Shown: piece by piece, positions 32,601-38,186 of the stretch
Numbering within the stretch: the stretch's first letter is position 1
Layout: every line of letters starts with the position of its first letter
DNA from: Patescibacteria group bacterium
Lineage (GTDB): Bacteria > Patescibacteriota > Patescibacteriia > Patescibacteriales > GWC2-42-12
Length of the DNA stretch: 43,080 nt
NCBI GenBank assembly: GCA_028707005.1
Contig: JAQTVB010000009.1
Coordinates: 1 to 43,080, forward strand
Reading direction: 5' to 3'
Translations under genes and position numbers: made by a program
Notes under the pieces: generated by a model
Databases searched by the model: none
What the model was told of the DNA's origin: nothing
What the model saw: the letters and a program-made list of their open reading frames with translations, nothing else

Positions 32601-33594
32601 TCATACCGGCGGTGTTGCCGGACAGGAAGATATCACCCAGGGGTTGCCTCGGGTGGAAGAAATTTTTGAGAGCCGGCCGCCCAAGAAGAAAGCTTTTATC
32701 GCCGATGTCGCCGGCACGGTTAAGATTGAAACCGCGCAAAGAACGATTGCCGATGAAAGCGGAGAAATGGTGATTTCCAATCCCCAAGCGAAGATTTTGA
32801 AGATATATTACCAGGGCGCGGAAACGGATAAGTATCATTTTGCCGAAGCGATCCGCGAAGCGGTTTTGGAAAGTAAAGAAAATAAGAAGCAGGAAATAAA
32901 AATTTTGGTAAAAGATGGCGCTTCAGTTAATAAGAATAGCGAGTTATTTTCCGTTGGCAAGAAAATTTTTAAAGCTAAAAAGGCCGGAAAAGTAAAGGTG
33001 GAAGAAAAGGCCGTTAAAGTAGTTAGCCGGGCGGAAAAAGTCAAGGAATATATTGTGCCCAGAGGCTTTGGCATTTGGGTTAAGGACGGCGAAACAGTGC
33101 AGATCGGCGATCAGCTTACCGACGGTTCTCTGGACCTGCATCAGCTTTTCAAGCTAAGAGGCAAGCTGGAAGCGCAAAAATATATTGTTAAAGAAATTCA
33201 GTATGTCTATTCATCCCAGGGCCAGCCTTTGAATGATAAGCATATTGAAATTATTGCGCGCCAGATGTTTTCCAGAGTTTATGTTAATAATGCCGGCGAT
33301 ACCGAATTATTGCCCGGAGAAATCGTGGAGAAGGCGATTTTCGACAAGACCAACGAGGATACCGCGGCAGCCGGGAAAAAGACGGCGCAGGGAGAAGAAT
33401 TGCTGCTGGGCATCACCAAGTCTTCTCTGACCACCAACAGTTTCTTGTCGGCGGCTTCCTTTCAGGAGACGGCCAGAGTCTTAATTGACGCGGCCGTGAC
33501 CGGTAAAATTGATCATCTTGAAGGCCTAAAAGAGAACGTGATCATCGGCCGGCCGATTCCGGCCGGGACCGGCTATCGGGCGAAAGCGGAATAA
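29650..33594 (+). CDS. rpoC: DNA-directed RNA polymerase beta' subunit
   Basis: 1314 residues, separate from rpoB. The N-terminal zinc site is [20 protein letters not shown] (about 63-82). The active-site loop is [12 protein letters not shown] (from about 535), whose three aspartates bind the catalytic magnesium. The bridge-helix/trigger-loop region includes the second zinc site (a CGDEEG cysteine plus [11 protein letters not shown]) and [21 protein letters not shown]. The order and length are normal for a bacterial beta' without large inserts. It ends before a cluster of repeats and a terminator shared with the convergent porB. Confidence 0.98.
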   Translation: [1314 protein letters not shown]

Positions 33595-33606
33595 TTTCAT
33601 TTTCTT

Positions 33607-33655
33607 TGTCATTGCGAGCCGCTTCGCACTTAAAGCGGCGCGGCAATCTCCTTTG
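33607..33655. repeat. Partial TGTCATTGCGAG repeat element after rpoC
   Basis: Begins TGTCATTGCGAG, the same terminal sequence as the complete element at 40219-40319, followed by a CCGCTT...AAGCGG stem. The right terminal repeat is missing, so this is a half element. Confidence 0.6.
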
Positions 33656-33700
33656 GGCATATACAGGTTCATTATACAAACATTAAGGCAGGTAAAGTTA

Positions 33701-33867
33701 TTTGGGGCGAAGGCTTGATTTGGTTATTTTTTTCGCTGCGGAACTCACACATTATTTAGCCAATCTAAAACTTTTTATCTAGCGGAGCTTTCTTTGGGTT
33801 TAGAAACCATCAGCTGACAGCGGGCTCAAACAATCCTCGCTTCAAAAAATAACCAAACCAAGCCCCA
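33701..33867 (-). ncRNA. Large hairpin element, copy 2 (candidate minus-strand RNA)
   Basis: Second copy of the element at 16801-17025. The closing stem pairs GGCTTGATTTGGTTATTTTT (from 33712) with the complementary run 33844-33863; its one imperfect pair is A.C on plus and U.G on minus. On the minus strand the conserved blocks CGAGGATTGTTTGAGCCC (33839-33822) and GAGTTCCGCAG (33745-33735) lie just inside the stem, as in copy 1. The apical part differs in sequence. It lies between rpoC and the convergent terminator. No transcription evidence is available. Confidence 0.65.
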
Positions 33868-33900
33868 CTGATTTATTTGTTCTTTATAGATATCAAAACA

Positions 33901-33937
33901 AAAAAGGCATGGCGGCGAAAGCCATAATGCCTTTTTT
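33901..33937. terminator. Bidirectional terminator between rpoC (+) and porB (-)
   Basis: Stem AAAAAGGCAT (33901-33910) / ATGCCTTTTT (33927-33936) with an inner GGC/GCC pair; A and T runs on both sides allow termination from either direction. Confidence 0.85.
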
Positions 33938-33953
33938 GTTTATCGAATAACGA

Positions 33954-34919
33954 TTATAAATCGTATTTTTTCGCGTTTTCATCCGCCAGATGCTGGATAT
34001 AAGCGATTTGTTCTTTGCCCCGTTCGTCCTTGAATAGATGCTTGAACCTACCTTGTGGTTTCAAGTAATCCATGACCGGCGGAACTTGGGCCGGCCGCTT
34101 CATGACTTCAGTAAGTTTTCCATCAGTATATTCCACGACCGGATAAATGCCGGTTTGGGCGGCTAATTTGGCAAGCCGAATCGTGTCTTTGGGTTCGGTT
34201 TTCCAGCCCGGGATGCAAGGCACAAGAATCTGTAGATATGACGGCCCGGGCGTGGCCACAGCTTTTTTTATTTTTTTCACGATGTCTAAGGGGTAAGCCA
34301 CCGTGGTCTGGGCGACATATTTTAAGCCATGGGCCAAGGCAATGGCCAGCATATCTTTTTTCATAAATGTTGAGCCCATGCCAATAAGTTCAGTTGAGAC
34401 ATTAGCCGGCTTGCCCGCCGTAGCTTTAGCGGAGGCGGGCGTGGTGGTGGTATTTGCCGCCCAGGGGGTAGAAGCGCTGGCCTGGGCGCCGGTATTCATG
34501 TAGCCTTCATTATCGTAGCAGACGTATAAAATATTTTCACCGCGTTCCCACATGCCGCTGATCAGGCCGAAGCCGATGTCAAAAGTGCCGCCGTCGCCGC
34601 CTTGGGCCACCACAGAGATTTTCGATTTTCGATTTTCGATTTTCGATTTATATGTTAAAGCCGCATTTATGCCCGAAGCCACGGCTGACGCGTTTTCAAA
34701 TAGAGAATGGATCCAGGGCAGGCCCCAGGAGCTTTCCGGGTAAGCGGTCGTGACCACTTCCAAACAGCCGGTAGCGTTAGCGATGATAGTGTTGGGGCCG
34801 AGCGCGTCGGCCACCAAGCGGGCCGCGATCATTTGGCCGCAGCCGGCGCAACCGCGATGACCGGGGGAGAGGAGAGTCTTGGGTGGTGTTTCGGTGGTTT
34901 TATTTATGGTAATTGGCAT
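33954..34919 (-). CDS. porB: Pyruvate:ferredoxin oxidoreductase beta subunit
   Basis: A 321-residue thiamine-diphosphate-binding subunit of the 2-oxoacid:ferredoxin oxidoreductases. It shows HRGCAGCGQ (cysteines for a cluster), the GGDGGTFDIGFG ThDP motif (about 107-118) and YDNEGYMNTGAQASASTPW. With PorA, PorC and PorD it oxidises pyruvate to acetyl-CoA and reduces ferredoxin. Two foreign stretches lie in the frame: residues 90-101 are encoded by 4.7 tandem copies of the heptamer GATTTTC (34617-34650), and residues about 161-170 by a GC palindrome (34413-34440). Both fall in predicted surface loops. It is about 3.3 kb from porA. Related 2-oxoacid substrates cannot be excluded. Confidence 0.9.
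   Translation of the reverse strand: MPITINKTTETPPKTLLSPGHRGCAGCGQMIAARLVADALGPNTIIANATGCLEVVTTAYPESSWGLPWIHSLFENASAVASGINAALTYKSKIENRKSKISVVAQGGDGGTFDIGFGLISGMWERGENILYVCYDNEGYMNTGAQASASTPWAANTTTTPASAKATAGKPANVSTELIGMGSTFMKKDMLAIALAHGLKYVAQTTVAYPLDIVKKIKKAVATPGPSYLQILVPCIPGWKTEPKDTIRLAKLAAQTGIYPVVEYTDGKLTEVMKRPAQVPPVMDYLKPQGRFKHLFKDERGKEQIAYIQHLADENAKKYDL
34413..34440. repeat. CCCGCC...GGCGGG palindrome inside porB
   Basis: Arms GCCCGCC / GGCGGGC around GTAGCTTTAGCGGA. It encodes an ASAKATAGK-like loop between TTTTP and PANVSTE. Related copies are at 36878-36943, 40131-40169 and in 8690-8735. Confidence 0.75.
34617..34650. repeat. GATTTTC heptamer tandem repeat inside porB
   Basis: Four full copies of GATTTTC plus a partial one; translated on the minus strand as KSKIENRKSKI. 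A 7-nt unit is unlike protein-driven repetition and points to a DNA-level insertion. Confidence 0.8.
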
Positions 34920-34929
34920 AAGTTAATTT

Positions 34930-34998
34930 AGAATTAAAAATTAAAAATTACGAATTACGAATTAAAATTCGTAATTGATAATTCGTAATTTTTAATTC
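34930..34998. repeat. A/T-rich inverted repeat upstream of porB
   Basis: Arms built from AATTAAAAATTACGAATTA and its complement TAATTCGTAATTTTTAATT. It separates porB from the DUF2283 gene. Confidence 0.7.
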
Positions 34999-35001
34999 AT
35001 T

Positions 35002-35211
35002 CTAGTTCGTTTCCATTATTTGTTTTTTGATGCCTTTCAACTCCACTTTATTCATTTTTCCTATAAATTTGGAGGCGTTCAGTATTTCAATCAGCACCGG
35101 TTTTTTTGTTTTGGATAAATGAATAATAAAATTACCCAATTCCACGGAGTGGTCAATCGGATCTTTGGTTATTTCCCAGCTTAAGATGTTTGTTTCGGCG
35201 TCGTACTGCAT
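35002..35211 (-). CDS. DUF2283-family small protein
   Basis: A 69-residue protein matching the DUF2283 pattern: an N-terminal YDAETNILSWEI (usually YDxExDxLYI), a central acidic/hydrophobic strand and the IEILNASKFI end (usually IEILDAS). Members are small, mostly beta proteins often encoded next to DUF4258 genes in a toxin-antitoxin-like arrangement, with this protein as the presumed antidote. Here the DUF4258-like gene lies upstream at 35439-35654, with a 202-bp palindromic element inserted between the two. Confidence 0.7.
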   Translation of the reverse strand: MQYDAETNILSWEITKDPIDHSVELGNFIIHLSKTKKPVLIEILNASKFIGKMNKVELKGIKKQIMETN

Positions 35212-35221
35212 AATGATTACT

Positions 35222-35423
35222 TGTCATTCCCGAAGCCGCAGGCTATCGGGAATCCAGGAGGGGGTAGTAAGAATGTTTTGCCTATTCTAAGCTTTGTATC
35301 ACATTTATTTGCGGTGTTGAGGGCGAGCAGTGAAAATACTTCTGCTACTTTTACTCCTGGATTGCTCCTCTGTGCCGACCTCGGCGCTGAAAAGGAAAAC
35401 GGAGTGCTTTCGCGGGAATGACA
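35222..35423. mobile_element. MITE-like element with 11-bp terminal inverted repeats
   Basis: Perfect terminal repeats TGTCATTCCCG (35222-35232) / CGGGAATGACA (35413-35423), with sub-terminal AATCCAGGAG / CTCCTGGATT-type pairing. 202 bp, no credible gene. It belongs to the TGTCATT-ended group of this region (33607, 37624, 38090, 40219) and splits the DUF4258-DUF2283 pair. Confidence 0.7.
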
Positions 35424-35438
35424 ATTAGGGGATTAGAA

Positions 35439-35654
35439 TTATTTCACCGGGTAGAAAGTTATTACTTTAACTATCCCAGCTTCTTTTTTATAAATCACTT
35501 TTATGCCTTCTTTTTCCGCGCTGAAAAGCCCTGATTTTCTGCCTTGCTTGTCCGGCGTAGCCAAGGCGTCCTCAATTTGCTCGCGCGTGAAAAAGACTTT
35601 ATGCCGGTTCAGGATATCAAATTTATTTTCGGCGTATTTGGTAAAGTAAAACAT
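35439..35654 (-). CDS. DUF4258-like small protein (possible toxin)
   Basis: A 71-residue protein: MFYFTKYAENKFDILNRHKV, then FFTREQIEDALATPDKQG and a basic beta-rich C-terminus (KVIYKKEAGIVKVITFYPVK). The pattern of an N-terminal FTKHAxxR-type helix, an EQIxxxLxxP turn and C-terminal strands fits DUF4258, a RelE-like fold. Its ATG lies 3 nt after the stop of the upstream RelE-type toxin, so it is probably read from the same promoter. Its first 84 nt (from ATT before the ATG) are duplicated exactly at 36173-36256 and imperfectly at 36821-36960. The family call is moderate. Confidence 0.55.
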   Translation of the reverse strand: MFYFTKYAENKFDILNRHKVFFTREQIEDALATPDKQGRKSGLFSAEKEGIKVIYKKEAGIVKVITFYPVK

Positions 35655-35657
35655 AAT
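35574..35657 (-). repeat. Cassette repeat R1 (5' end of DUF4258-like gene)
   Basis: 84 nt, identical base for base to R2 (36173-36256). On the minus strand it runs from ATTATGTTTTAC to GAGCAAATT. It directly follows the stop codon of the upstream toxin. Confidence 0.9.
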
Positions 35658-35900
35658 TTAAAGATTGTAAGTATTATCGTTTTTTCGCCCCAGCATTAAA
35701 ACAAATATTTTTTTGTCATCGTTGATTTTGTGGATAATTCTTATTTTTCCTTGGCGGACGCGATAAATGTCTTGTCGACCCTTAAGTTTCTTTATATTGA
35801 GAGCGGCAAAATTGCCCCTATCAATTTTATCAAGAATTGCTTTAGCGGTTTTTCGTTCTTCGGCGGTTAATTTTTTCAGGGCCTTGTTGATTTTATCCAT
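35658..35900 (-). CDS. RelE/ParE-superfamily toxin (pair 1)
   Basis: An 80-residue toxin. LKKLTAEERKTAKAILDKI, KLKGRQDIYRVRQGKIRIIHKI and the C-terminal VLMLGRKNDNTYN match the RelE-type fold, whose members cleave mRNA on the ribosome; the Arg/Lys residues of RVRQGKIRII are in the expected place. It starts 2 nt after the antitoxin stop, so the two form an operon with the antitoxin first. ParE-type gyrase poisoning is the alternative activity. Confidence 0.8.
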   Translation of the reverse strand: MDKINKALKKLTAEERKTAKAILDKIDRGNFAALNIKKLKGRQDIYRVRQGKIRIIHKINDDKKIFVLMLGRKNDNTYNL

Positions 35901-35902
35901 AT

Positions 35903-36115
35903 CTATAGTCGGGATAAAATTTCTTTAATATCTACGCCACCCTTTTTTATTTTAGTAAAATCAATCACTTCTTCCCACTCTTCATCCTGAATAGGAGAAA
36001 TTTTGAATAAGGGTTTGGTTTGCTTAAAGACGATGAACGATTCGCCTTTGGCAATACGATTGATATAATCAACCATATTTTCCCTTAAATTTTTTAAACC
36101 GACGATGTTTTCCAT
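35903..36115 (-). CDS. Phd/YefM-type antitoxin (pair 1)
   Basis: A 70-residue antitoxin. The N-terminal half, VGLKNLRENMVDYINRIAKGESFIVFKQTKPLFKI, has the Phd/YefM dimerisation and DNA-binding pattern. The acidic C-terminus (DEEWEEVIDFTKIKKGGVDI) would wrap the toxin. It has its own promoter at 36145-36173, with AGTTAATCT/AGATTAACT half-sites near it that could be its operator. It is unrelated in sequence to the antitoxin of pair 2. Confidence 0.8.
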   Translation of the reverse strand: MENIVGLKNLRENMVDYINRIAKGESFIVFKQTKPLFKISPIQDEEWEEVIDFTKIKKGGVDIKEILSRL

Positions 36116-36144
36116 GGTTTTAAGTTAATTTTTAGATTAACTTT

Positions 36145-36173
36145 AGTTTAACAAAAGATTAACTTAGTGTCAA
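36145..36173 (-). promoter_or_regulatory. Promoter of toxin-antitoxin pair 1 abutting repeat R2
   Basis: Minus strand TTGACA (36173-36168), a 17-nt spacer and TAAACT (36150-36145). The first T of the -35 box is the last base of R2, and the TGA inside TTGACA closes the truncated R2 reading frame. Direct and inverted AGTTAATCT half-sites surround the -10 box. Confidence 0.7.
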
Positions 36174-36256
36174 ATTTGCTCGCGCGTGAAAAAGACTTTA
36201 TGCCGGTTCAGGATATCAAATTTATTTTCGGCGTATTTGGTAAAGTAAAACATAAT
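36173..36256 (-). pseudogene. Cassette repeat R2: truncated 5' copy of DUF4258-like gene
   Basis: Exact 84-nt duplicate of R1. The frame reads MFYFTKYAENKFDILNRHKV then FFTREQI and meets TGA at once, so it is a 27-codon stub. It separates toxin 2 (stop at 36264) from the promoter of pair 1. Confidence 0.85.
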
Positions 36257-36263
36257 GGCGGCG

Positions 36264-36536
36264 TTATAAGTATTTATAAATATCGTGCTTTCCCACCGAA
36301 ATAAGTATTATATCGCCATTTTTTTGTCTTTTAAAAATTAAGCGGTGCTTATTCGTTATTGAAACAGACCAGAGATTAATAAGTTTACCCTTAAGCATGT
36401 GCAAACGGAGAGAGGGATGCAGGGGGTTTTCTTTAAATATTTCTATTTTTTTTACCGTTAATAATTTTAGCTCTTCAGCCAGCTTTTTGAATTGTTCCTG
36501 AAAATTCTTTGGATAATAAATGTTGGTTATTTTCAT
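36264..36536 (-). CDS. RelE/YafQ-type toxin (pair 2)
   Basis: A 90-residue toxin of the RelE superfamily: FQEQFKKLAEEL, LRLHMLKGKLINLWSVSITNKHRLIFKRQ and the terminal SVGKHDIYKYL, which resembles the GxHDxY end of YafQ/mRNA-interferase toxins with a catalytic His. Its ATG overlaps the antitoxin stop by 4 nt (36533-36536). It is only distantly like toxin 1, so the two pairs are not a tandem duplication. Confidence 0.8.
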   Translation of the reverse strand: MKITNIYYPKNFQEQFKKLAEELKLLTVKKIEIFKENPLHPSLRLHMLKGKLINLWSVSITNKHRLIFKRQKNGDIILISVGKHDIYKYL

Positions 36537-36763
36537 CTCATTAAATCAGAGACAGACTTTAATTTGTAAACTTTCCCCTTTTTATAATCCCTTTCCGCCT
36601 TCTTTGTCATTTTTAATAGCTCTTCAGCCGAGATTAGTTCGTCGTCCGCATCTAATAAGTATTGAATATAGCCGCTTACAGTAGAAAATCCTCTTTTTTC
36701 AACCCTTTTTTTTATTATTTTGGTGGCTGATTGGGGGAGCGATAACGTTAATATTTCTCGCAT
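36533..36763 (-). CDS. Ribbon-helix-helix antitoxin (pair 2)
   Basis: A 76-residue antitoxin: an N-terminal strand REILTLSLPQSATKIIKKRV and helix typical of CopG/ParD-like ribbon-helix-helix proteins, then an acidic/basic C-terminal toxin-binding tail. It should bind as dimers to the palindrome at 36791-36816, which overlies its own promoter, giving classic negative autoregulation. The Phd-type antitoxin of pair 1 has a different fold. Confidence 0.75.
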   Translation of the reverse strand: MREILTLSLPQSATKIIKKRVEKRGFSTVSGYIQYLLDADDELISAEELLKMTKKAERDYKKGKVYKLKSVSDLMR

Positions 36764-36790
36764 ATTTTTAATTTTTAATAATGATGGTTA

Positions 36791-36820
36791 CATTGTAATA
36801 CATCTGTATTACAATGTCAA
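36791..36820 (-). promoter_or_regulatory. Promoter and palindromic operator of toxin-antitoxin pair 2
   Basis: Minus strand TTGACA (36820-36815), a 17-nt spacer and TACAAT (36797-36792). A perfect palindrome CATTGTAATAC-ATCT-GTATTACAATG (36791-36816) covers the spacer and -10 box, so a bound antitoxin would block RNA polymerase. The -35 box directly abuts repeat R3. Confidence 0.8.
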
Positions 36821-36960
36821 GCCTGTTCGCGCGTGAAAAAGATTTTATGCCGGTTTAGGATATCAAATTTAGTTCTTGTCCGCCGTAGCCCTCTTGTCCA
36901 CTAAAGTTTTAGAAATGGTGGAGGCGTAGGCGGGTCGGCGGATTTGGTAAAGTAAAGCAT
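36821..36960 (-). pseudogene. Cassette repeat R3: diverged, interrupted copy of the DUF4258 5' end
   Basis: Matches R1/R2 on both flanks with a few transitions (for example GACTTT to GATTTT). A palindromic repeat of roughly 57-65 nt (about 36876-36942, TGTCCGCCGTAGCC ... GGCGGGTCGGCGGA) is inserted in the middle. It starts 6 nt after the pilin stop and ends at the -35 box of pair 2. It appears older than R1/R2. Confidence 0.75.
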
Positions 36961-36966
36961 AGCAGT

Positions 36967-37611
36967 TTATTTAGCGATACAGCCTTCGCCGGCCTTGCTT
37001 GAGCATTTCCCGTTAGCGACATAGTTAAGAAAAGTGCCGCCTTCATTGGTTATCGCGGTTTTACATGTTGCCTCAGAAGCAGTTGATGTATCATTGCAGG
37101 TAAGGTACATTCCTTTAGTGAAGGCACAGCAATTAGTTTGTGTGGTGCTGGAGCTCGTATTAGTGTTAGTGTTATTGACCCCCGGCACATTCGTAGTTTT
37201 TAAATTCACCAGCGCCGGGTTGACCGTGTATAAGATCAAATAAGACGTTAAGGCTAAAACCAGGCCGGTTAGGGCGGCGCCGATCCTGGCCTTGGCTTCT
37301 CCGACCTGCGTGGCGTTGCCGCCGGCGATAATCCAGAGCACGCCGCCAACCATTAAAACTATGGCGGCTAAAATGCCGACAATGCCGATGGCGTACTGAT
37401 AAATCGCTTTAATATAGTTGGCGATATTGCCGGTAGAGGTATCGGAATTGTTAAAATTATAATTCAACCCGGTAACTTGCGGAGTGAAATTAATGTTACT
37501 GGCGGCTTGACCGGGCAGGGGCAGGGCTAGTAATAATATCACGCAGAACAGCTGGATGATGAAAGTTGAGAGAAAGAGGATAAGAAAAATTTTGGGGAAA
37601 GATTTTAACAT
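36967..37611 (-). CDS. TrbC/VirB2-like pilin-type membrane protein
   Basis: About 214 residues from the Met at 37611 (MLKSFPKIFLILFLSTFIIQ). A signal peptide ends near GQAAS, then two hydrophobic segments follow (YAIGIVGILAAIVLMVGGVLWIIAGG and IGAALTGLVLALTSYLILYTV) separated by a short NATQVGEAKAR loop, the layout of TrbC/VirB2 conjugative pilins. A Thr/Asn/Ser-rich linker leads to a Cys-rich tail (CCAF, TC, TCK, KCSS, GC) likely held by disulfides outside the cell. An upstream in-frame ATG at 37629 lies in the palindromic repeat and is not favoured. No other conjugation genes are nearby. Confidence 0.7.
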   Translation of the reverse strand: MLKSFPKIFLILFLSTFIIQLFCVILLLALPLPGQAASNINFTPQVTGLNYNFNNSDTSTGNIANYIKAIYQYAIGIVGILAAIVLMVGGVLWIIAGGNATQVGEAKARIGAALTGLVLALTSYLILYTVNPALVNLKTTNVPGVNNTNTNTSSSTTQTNCCAFTKGMYLTCNDTSTASEATCKTAITNEGGTFLNYVANGKCSSKAGEGCIAK

Positions 37612-37623
37612 ATAGTGTGTTTT

Positions 37624-37726
37624 TGTCATTCTGAACGGAGCGCAGCGAAGTGAAGAATCTATAATACGGGTTCAAGCGCTTGCCGCCCTTGTATTATAGA
37701 TCCTTCGCTGACGCTCAGGATGACAA
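37624..37726. mobile_element. Palindromic MITE-like repeat, copy A
   Basis: A 103-bp inverted repeat, TGTCATTCTGA ... TCAGGATGACA, with inner GAATCTATAATAC / GTATTATAGATCC stems. It is closely similar to copy B (38090-38186), differing mainly in the central loop. The GIY-YIG stop codon lies inside its right arm. Confidence 0.85.
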
Positions 37727-38080
37727 GTTAGATTTTATATTGTTGATATATTCTTTTATCGCGTCCTTAGATATGCCGCAATCTTTAAATAATTTTTCAC
37801 TTAGGTCTGCCATTGGCGGGTTATGTTTTTTGATTAGTTCTATTTTCTTTCTTCTGATCCAGCCTTTTAATTCTTTTTCTCTGGAGATGGCTTGATCGGC
37901 ATATTGGTATTCTTCAAAATAAATCAAGTAATATAATTTATATTTTCTAGTGAACCATGAACCAAGGCTGTGTTTGTGTTCAATTGTTCTCCTGACAATA
38001 TCATTTGTAAAGCCTATGTAAAATGTAGTTCGCTCGTAGTTGGAAACAATGTAAACATAAAAATGATAATCTTTATACAT
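37715..38080 (-). CDS. GIY-YIG nuclease domain protein
   Basis: A 121-residue stand-alone GIY-YIG domain: FYVYIVSNYERTTFYIGFTN carries the VYI...YIGFT core, followed by the conserved Arg (DIVRRTIEH) and the catalytic Glu in AISREKELKGW. It resembles the small UPF0213/YhbQ-type proteins, whose cellular role is unclear; the fold cleaves DNA in other members. It lies precisely between two copies of a ~100-bp palindromic repeat, and its last residues (NLSS and TGA) are encoded by repeat copy A. Confidence 0.85.
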   Translation of the reverse strand: MYKDYHFYVYIVSNYERTTFYIGFTNDIVRRTIEHKHSLGSWFTRKYKLYYLIYFEEYQYADQAISREKELKGWIRRKKIELIKKHNPPMADLSEKLFKDCGISKDAIKEYINNIKSNLSS

Positions 38081-38089
38081 ATTTGTTTA

Positions 38090-38186
38090 TCATTCTGAAT
38101 GAAGCGCAGCGAAGTGAAGAATCTATAATACGGGCTTAAGCACTGTCCTTGTATTATAGATCCTTCGCTGACGCTCAGGATGACAA
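38090..38186. mobile_element. Palindromic MITE-like repeat, copy B
   Basis: 97 bp, near-identical arms to copy A (AAGCGCAGCGAAGTGAAGAA on the left; ATTATAGATCCTTCGCTGAC on the right). The porA stop codon (TGA, 38177-38175) lies in its right arm, so PorA ends in the same LSS tripeptide as the GIY-YIG protein. Confidence 0.85.

Noticed and set aside
35221-35421. 66-codon frame coinciding with the MITE-like element
   Set aside because: It spans the element from end to end, and its sequence is dictated by the palindrome.
35574-36960. Simple tandem duplication of one toxin-antitoxin operon
   Set aside because: The two antitoxins have different folds and the toxins are only distantly alike, so only the bordering repeat is duplicated.
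35574-36960. CRISPR array
   Set aside because: Three repeats of 84 nt separated by ~500-600 bp of coding sequence; no short spacers and no cas genes.
37612-37629. Upstream ATG for the TrbC-like pilin
   Set aside because: It lies in repeat copy A; the downstream Met at 37611 gives a better signal peptide.
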